Below are positions 61,207 through 64,000 of a stretch of DNA of 64,000 nt, one piece after another. The notes beneath the pieces are model-generated. The model was not told where the DNA came from. It did no database searches and saw only the letters and a list, made by a program, of their open reading frames with translations. A program made the translations under genes and the position numbers. Every line of letters starts with the position of its first letter. The stretch's first letter is position 1. This stretch comes from CAYUZU01 sp964448675 (lineage in GTDB: Bacteria > Planctomycetota > Phycisphaerae > UBA1845 > Fen-1342), in contig CAYUZU010000002.1 of NCBI GenBank assembly GCA_964448675.1, forward strand, positions 62,001-126,000, given 5' to 3'.

Positions 61207-61818
61207 CTAGAAGATCTCCTCGATCACGGGGCGAATATCGCGCAAGTAGCCGCGCACGCGGCTGGTCGCAATGTCCACCGCGTTGGCCGTGGTGCCCAGG
61301 GTCGCAGCGACATCGGCCGACGCCCGGCCCTTGAGCCCGTGCATGACGAACGCGCGGAACGTCTCGGGCTGGAAGCGGGCGCGGGCCTCGGTAAGGCACT
61401 GCGCGGTGACGTGCTGGTGCCACTCGGCGTCCCAGATCGCCTCCAGCGCGTCGTCGTCTGGCCACCGCTGGAAGAACTGCGAATCCTCGGGCTGGGTCGC
61501 AACGCGCCGCTGGCGCGCTTCGCGCTGGTGGATGTCACAGATCTTGTAACGTGCGATGCCGAACAGGAAGCTGCGCAGTCGTCCGCGCGCACGATCGAAC
61601 CGGCCGTCCTCCAACCCCTTGGCGAACGCAGCCAGGGCCTCTTGCCGCGCCTCTTCCGCGAGGTCGGCCGTCAGGCCCGCCGTACGCGCAAAGGCCTGTA
61701 ACAGCGGGCCGTAGCGCTCGTTCGCCAAGCGCCACGCATCAGCATCGCGCTTGCGTAGCCGGCTGACGAGCGTGTCACTATCAATTGTGGTCAGAGCCCA
61801 ATCGTCAGATGTGCGCAT
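61207..61818 (-). CDS. ECF-type RNA polymerase sigma factor
   Basis: A 203-residue sigma factor. Region 2 shows ANERYGPLLQAFARTAGL, then EEARQEALAAF and RLRSFLFGIARYKICDIHQR; region 4 has FRAFVMHGLKGRASADVAAT and TTANAVDIATSRVRGYLRDI, a helix-turn-helix. The ATG follows GGGGGAG; a GTG one codon earlier is possible. The adjacent kinase gene starts one base after its stop, the ECF-kinase pairing common in planctomycetes, where the kinase may act as the regulator of the sigma factor. Confidence 0.9.
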   Translation of the reverse strand: MRTSDDWALTTIDSDTLVSRLRKRDADAWRLANERYGPLLQAFARTAGLTADLAEEARQEALAAFAKGLEDGRFDRARGRLRSFLFGIARYKICDIHQREARQRRVATQPEDSQFFQRWPDDDALEAIWDAEWHQHVTAQCLTEARARFQPETFRAFVMHGLKGRASADVAATLGTTANAVDIATSRVRGYLRDIRPVIEEIF

Positions 61819-62059
61819 CACTCTCCCCCTTCCCGTCTGCGGAAGCGGCTCCGATCGAACGCCGTTAACCTACCGCCTCCCGTGGCCCCGTTCAAGCGGC
61901 TTGTGCAGCGATCCCGCGGGCCGGCACGGCCGCTGACGCCCGCCGGTCGCCCGGGCCGCAAGATTTCCGCGAAATTCCGCCCGCGGCGTGAAAGATCGCG
62001 GCGGGATGGGCAGTACTTGTGAGTGAGGGTAGTGATGAGCCAGCAGAGCCAGGTGCGCC

Positions 62060-62785
62060 ATGTCGCCAACGACGGACATCCCGGGTTTCACCGAGAAGCC
62101 CATGAGTCGCCTCGCTCGCTTCTTTCCCACGCAAGGGCCCATCCGCCTGACAATGCTTCCGGTGCGCCACGAGCAGGAGTGCATTACGTCCGTGGGCACT
62201 GTGTGGGGGGGCGGTGCCCACGGCGTCTTTCTTACCAATGACGGCATCGGCCACCAGCGACTGCTGCGCATCGCACGCACCGTCGCGACCGCCATGCCTG
62301 CCTTTTTCGTCGGTGTCCACTGCCGCGATCTTCGCCCACAGGACCTGCTTTGCCGCGTGCCGGCGGAGATTCGTGGCGTCTGGGCCGCGATCGACCACCT
62401 AGCGGACGATCTGGTGACCCTGCGTGCGGCGCGGAAGGCGGCCGACTGGGACGGGCTGGTCGTCGGCGTGCTCGACAAGCCGGCGGCGGCCGCGTTGTCA
62501 CTACCGCGCTGGGCCGCCGAGGCGGTGGACTGCATCGCAGTCCGCGGGGACGATTCCCTGAAGCCAGGTGGCGTCGGTCTGGACAAGGTGCACGCGGCCC
62601 TGCGGCACGGCCCGGTAGCCCTGCCCGTTGGTGTTGTGCAGCCCGCCCGAACCGCCCCGCCGGCGCAACCCGCCGAACCACCCGCGTGGGGACCGGCCAT
62701 TACGCCAGAGCCACATTTGATCATCACAGAATCAACACACCATACGGGCGACGGACCCGCCGGCCGCACGACGCAACCCCGCTAG
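62060..62785 (+). CDS. Possible TIM-barrel protein, family uncertain
   Basis: A 241-residue frame with an AGGTG site before its ATG. Codon third positions are strongly G/C, as in neighbours. The region ECITSVGTVWGGGAHGVFLT, RIARTVATAMPAFFVGVHCR and EIRGVWAAIDHLADDLVTLR resembles (beta/alpha)-barrel units of the BtpA or phosphoribosylanthranilate isomerase type; this is a weak visual match. The last 60 residues are Pro-rich and probably disordered. Function not assigned. Confidence 0.5.
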   Translation: MSPTTDIPGFTEKPMSRLARFFPTQGPIRLTMLPVRHEQECITSVGTVWGGGAHGVFLTNDGIGHQRLLRIARTVATAMPAFFVGVHCRDLRPQDLLCRVPAEIRGVWAAIDHLADDLVTLRAARKAADWDGLVVGVLDKPAAAALSLPRWAAEAVDCIAVRGDDSLKPGGVGLDKVHAALRHGPVALPVGVVQPARTAPPAQPAEPPAWGPAITPEPHLIITESTHHTGDGPAGRTTQPR

Positions 62786-62825
62786 AATCCTCCCGTGAGG
62801 GACCTCGTTCACACGGAGGCCGAGG

Positions 62826-63395
62826 ATGAAGGTACGCTCACACCACGACGGTCGCATGATCCTGTCGGGGCCGCCGGGCGGGGTCGGGACGGTGGCCCTG
62901 CTCTTTGCGGTCGGCATCGCGATGAGCGCCGGCGGTGTGCTCTTCTGCTGGGCGGCCTGGGACGAGGGACTGAGCGGGCCGCTCGTGATGGGCGGGCTCT
63001 GCGGTCTCATCGGGGTGGCGATCTTCCTTGGTGGCGCGGGCGCGGCCCTCACGCGCGACCGGCTCGAACTGGACGAATTCGGCCGCACCGGACGCTGGAC
63101 CCGCCGACTGCTGGGCCGGCCGATCAAGGCCCCGATCGACTTCGCGTTCGACCACGCCAAACACGTGACGGTGGAGGAATTCACCGAGTCCGCGCCTGAT
63201 CAGGATCGCGCCGCGGAGACGGCCGTCCGCAAAGTGCGGGCGCGTCTGCTGGTGGCCAAGCCACGCCGGGCCATCGTCCTCGACGAAGCCGAGCTGCAGC
63301 GCGTCGGTCGCGTCCGGAGCGTCGCGCAGGCCGTCGCTGATGTTCTCGGACGCGAACTCGAAGACGCGACGATCGAGACGACCGCGACGTCGTGA
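62826..63395 (+). CDS. Small membrane protein
   Basis: A 189-residue protein with two N-terminal membrane segments (VALLFAVGIAMSAGGVLFCW and GPLVMGGLCGLIGVAIFLGG) and a soluble C-terminal part of about 115 residues with two helices (VRARLLVAKPRRAIVLDEAE and VRSVAQAVADVLGRELEDAT). The ATG follows a GGAGG site. I do not recognise the family. It follows the preceding gene by 40 bases on the same strand. Confidence 0.65.
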   Translation: MKVRSHHDGRMILSGPPGGVGTVALLFAVGIAMSAGGVLFCWAAWDEGLSGPLVMGGLCGLIGVAIFLGGAGAALTRDRLELDEFGRTGRWTRRLLGRPIKAPIDFAFDHAKHVTVEEFTESAPDQDRAAETAVRKVRARLLVAKPRRAIVLDEAELQRVGRVRSVAQAVADVLGRELEDATIETTATS

Positions 63396-63601
63396 AGAAG
63401 CAGCGTGCGCGGCACACCGCCCGGGGGGGCCCTCCTTATCAGTCCCTGCCCGCGATTGCGGACACGGATATCAGGAAACTGGGCCGCGGATGTAGCCGAT
63501 GGTTCCCAGGGGCACTGATTCGGTCGTTCGTTCGCGCCGGCGGCTGTAGCGCGCAGCCGGTCGCCGGCGATTGGTTACACGTGCGGAACCGCGGTCCTTT
63601 G

Positions 63602-64000
63602 ATGACGCGACCAGACACTTCATCGCGAAGCCTCGAGCGCGTGGCACTGCGGCGTTACTGCGGCGCGCTGCTGGCCGGCTGGACGCTGCTGGTTATCGTG
63701 CTGCTGGCCTGCAATATGTTCCAGGTGCGCGCCGCCACGCAGGAGCTGGCCCGCCAGGCGGCTGCGTCCAGTTTCGACAAGGACGTGCTCTATCGGCGCT
63801 GGGCGGCCGGTCATGGCGGCCTCTACGCGCCGGTCAGCCCGGAGAGCCCGCCGAATCCGCACCTGGCCGACGTGCCCGAGCGCGACATCACCACGCCCAG
63901 CGGCCGCGAGCTCACCCTGATCAACCCCGCGTACATGACGCGGCAGGTCCACGCGCTGGGGCCGGGACGCACGGGCCACCGGGGTCATATCACCAGCCTG
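63602..64000 (+). CDS. DUF3365 (Tll0287-like) sensor, 3' end missing
   Basis: The first 133 residues of a protein that runs out of the window. A membrane segment (LLAGWTLLVIVLLACNMF) is followed by a region strongly matching the DUF3365/Tll0287-like heme sensor domain: ARQAAASSFDKDVLYRRWAA, GGLYAPVSPESPPNPHLADV, PERDITTPSGRELTLINPAY and MTRQVHALGPGRTGHRGHIT. Such domains sit in front of sensor histidine kinases and diguanylate cyclases; the output domain lies outside. The chosen ATG has a poor ribosome binding site, and the true start could be upstream. Confidence 0.7.
   Translation, partial: MTRPDTSSRSLERVALRRYCGALLAGWTLLVIVLLACNMFQVRAATQELARQAAASSFDKDVLYRRWAAGHGGLYAPVSPESPPNPHLADVPERDITTPSGRELTLINPAYMTRQVHALGPGRTGHRGHITSL

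Noticed and set aside
61870..62769. A 299-codon minus-strand frame
   Set aside because: It opposes a plus-strand frame that has a ribosome binding site, the expected G/C third positions and a plausible fold; the minus frame is low-complexity.
1..64000. tRNA, rRNA, insertion sequences, prophage, CRISPR and defence genes
   Set aside because: Looked for TpsiC-like GGTTCRA motifs, transposase and integrase signatures and regular repeats; none found by eye.

Overview
The window is high-GC chromosomal DNA with dense coding on both strands. The gene mix points to a member of the Planctomycetota, probably a Phycisphaerae-like lineage: two secreted proteins with PEP-CTERM-type tails, a secreted GH172-like enzyme with a planctomycete-style dockerin tail, two very large serine/threonine kinases with a membrane segment and WD40-type repeats (one directly behind an ECF sigma factor), a DUF362/DUF6599 pair and many short proteins without known function. 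This placement is inferred from family content; no rRNA or tRNA gene was recognised. No CRISPR array, transposase, integrase or phage gene was seen.

Layout. 1-9 kb: the end of polA, a lone fliM, rpsB and tsf with a strong promoter and a strong terminator, an RNase D and a radical SAM/SPASM enzyme. 9-17 kb: a PEP-CTERM protein, then a leftward operon (giant kinase, purD, a VOC protein, purQ) in which the kinase and purD overlap as TGATG. 17-21 kb: short unknown proteins, a membrane transglutaminase-like protein, a coupled SEC-C/YkgJ pair, an Asp-rich and an Arg-rich protein. 20.7-26 kb: rpmF-plsX-fabH-fabD-fabG behind a consensus-like promoter, then a phosphofructokinase; acpP is missing from its usual place.

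26-36 kb: a second YkgJ protein, three tiny membrane-anchored unknowns in an operon, a cyclic 2,3-diphosphoglycerate synthase-like GTPase, a lipase, dtd with a changed active-site motif, a PhzF-like protein and an M16 protease-like protein that has lost a zinc ligand. 36-47 kb: a GH35-like glycosidase, a heme A synthase with an extra N-terminal membrane domain, an ADP-forming acyl-CoA synthetase next to an acyl-CoA transferase fused to a GNAT domain, and the GH172-like protein interrupted by two repeated modules. 47-64 kb: a second PEP-CTERM protein, a GAF protein, a TsaC/LMW-phosphatase fusion overlapping rpiB, DUF2203, an NCS2-like permease, DUF362-DUF6599, an ECF sigma/kinase pair, two proteins of uncertain role and the start of a DUF3365 sensor.

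Taken together the window holds housekeeping functions (replication, translation, lipid, purine and central carbon metabolism) mixed with envelope, polysaccharide and signalling genes. I see no single defence or mobile system. The best candidates for new biology are the kinase-purD operon, the three-gene mini-operon at 27-28 kb, the modular insertion in the GH172-like enzyme and the lost zinc ligand in the M16 protein.
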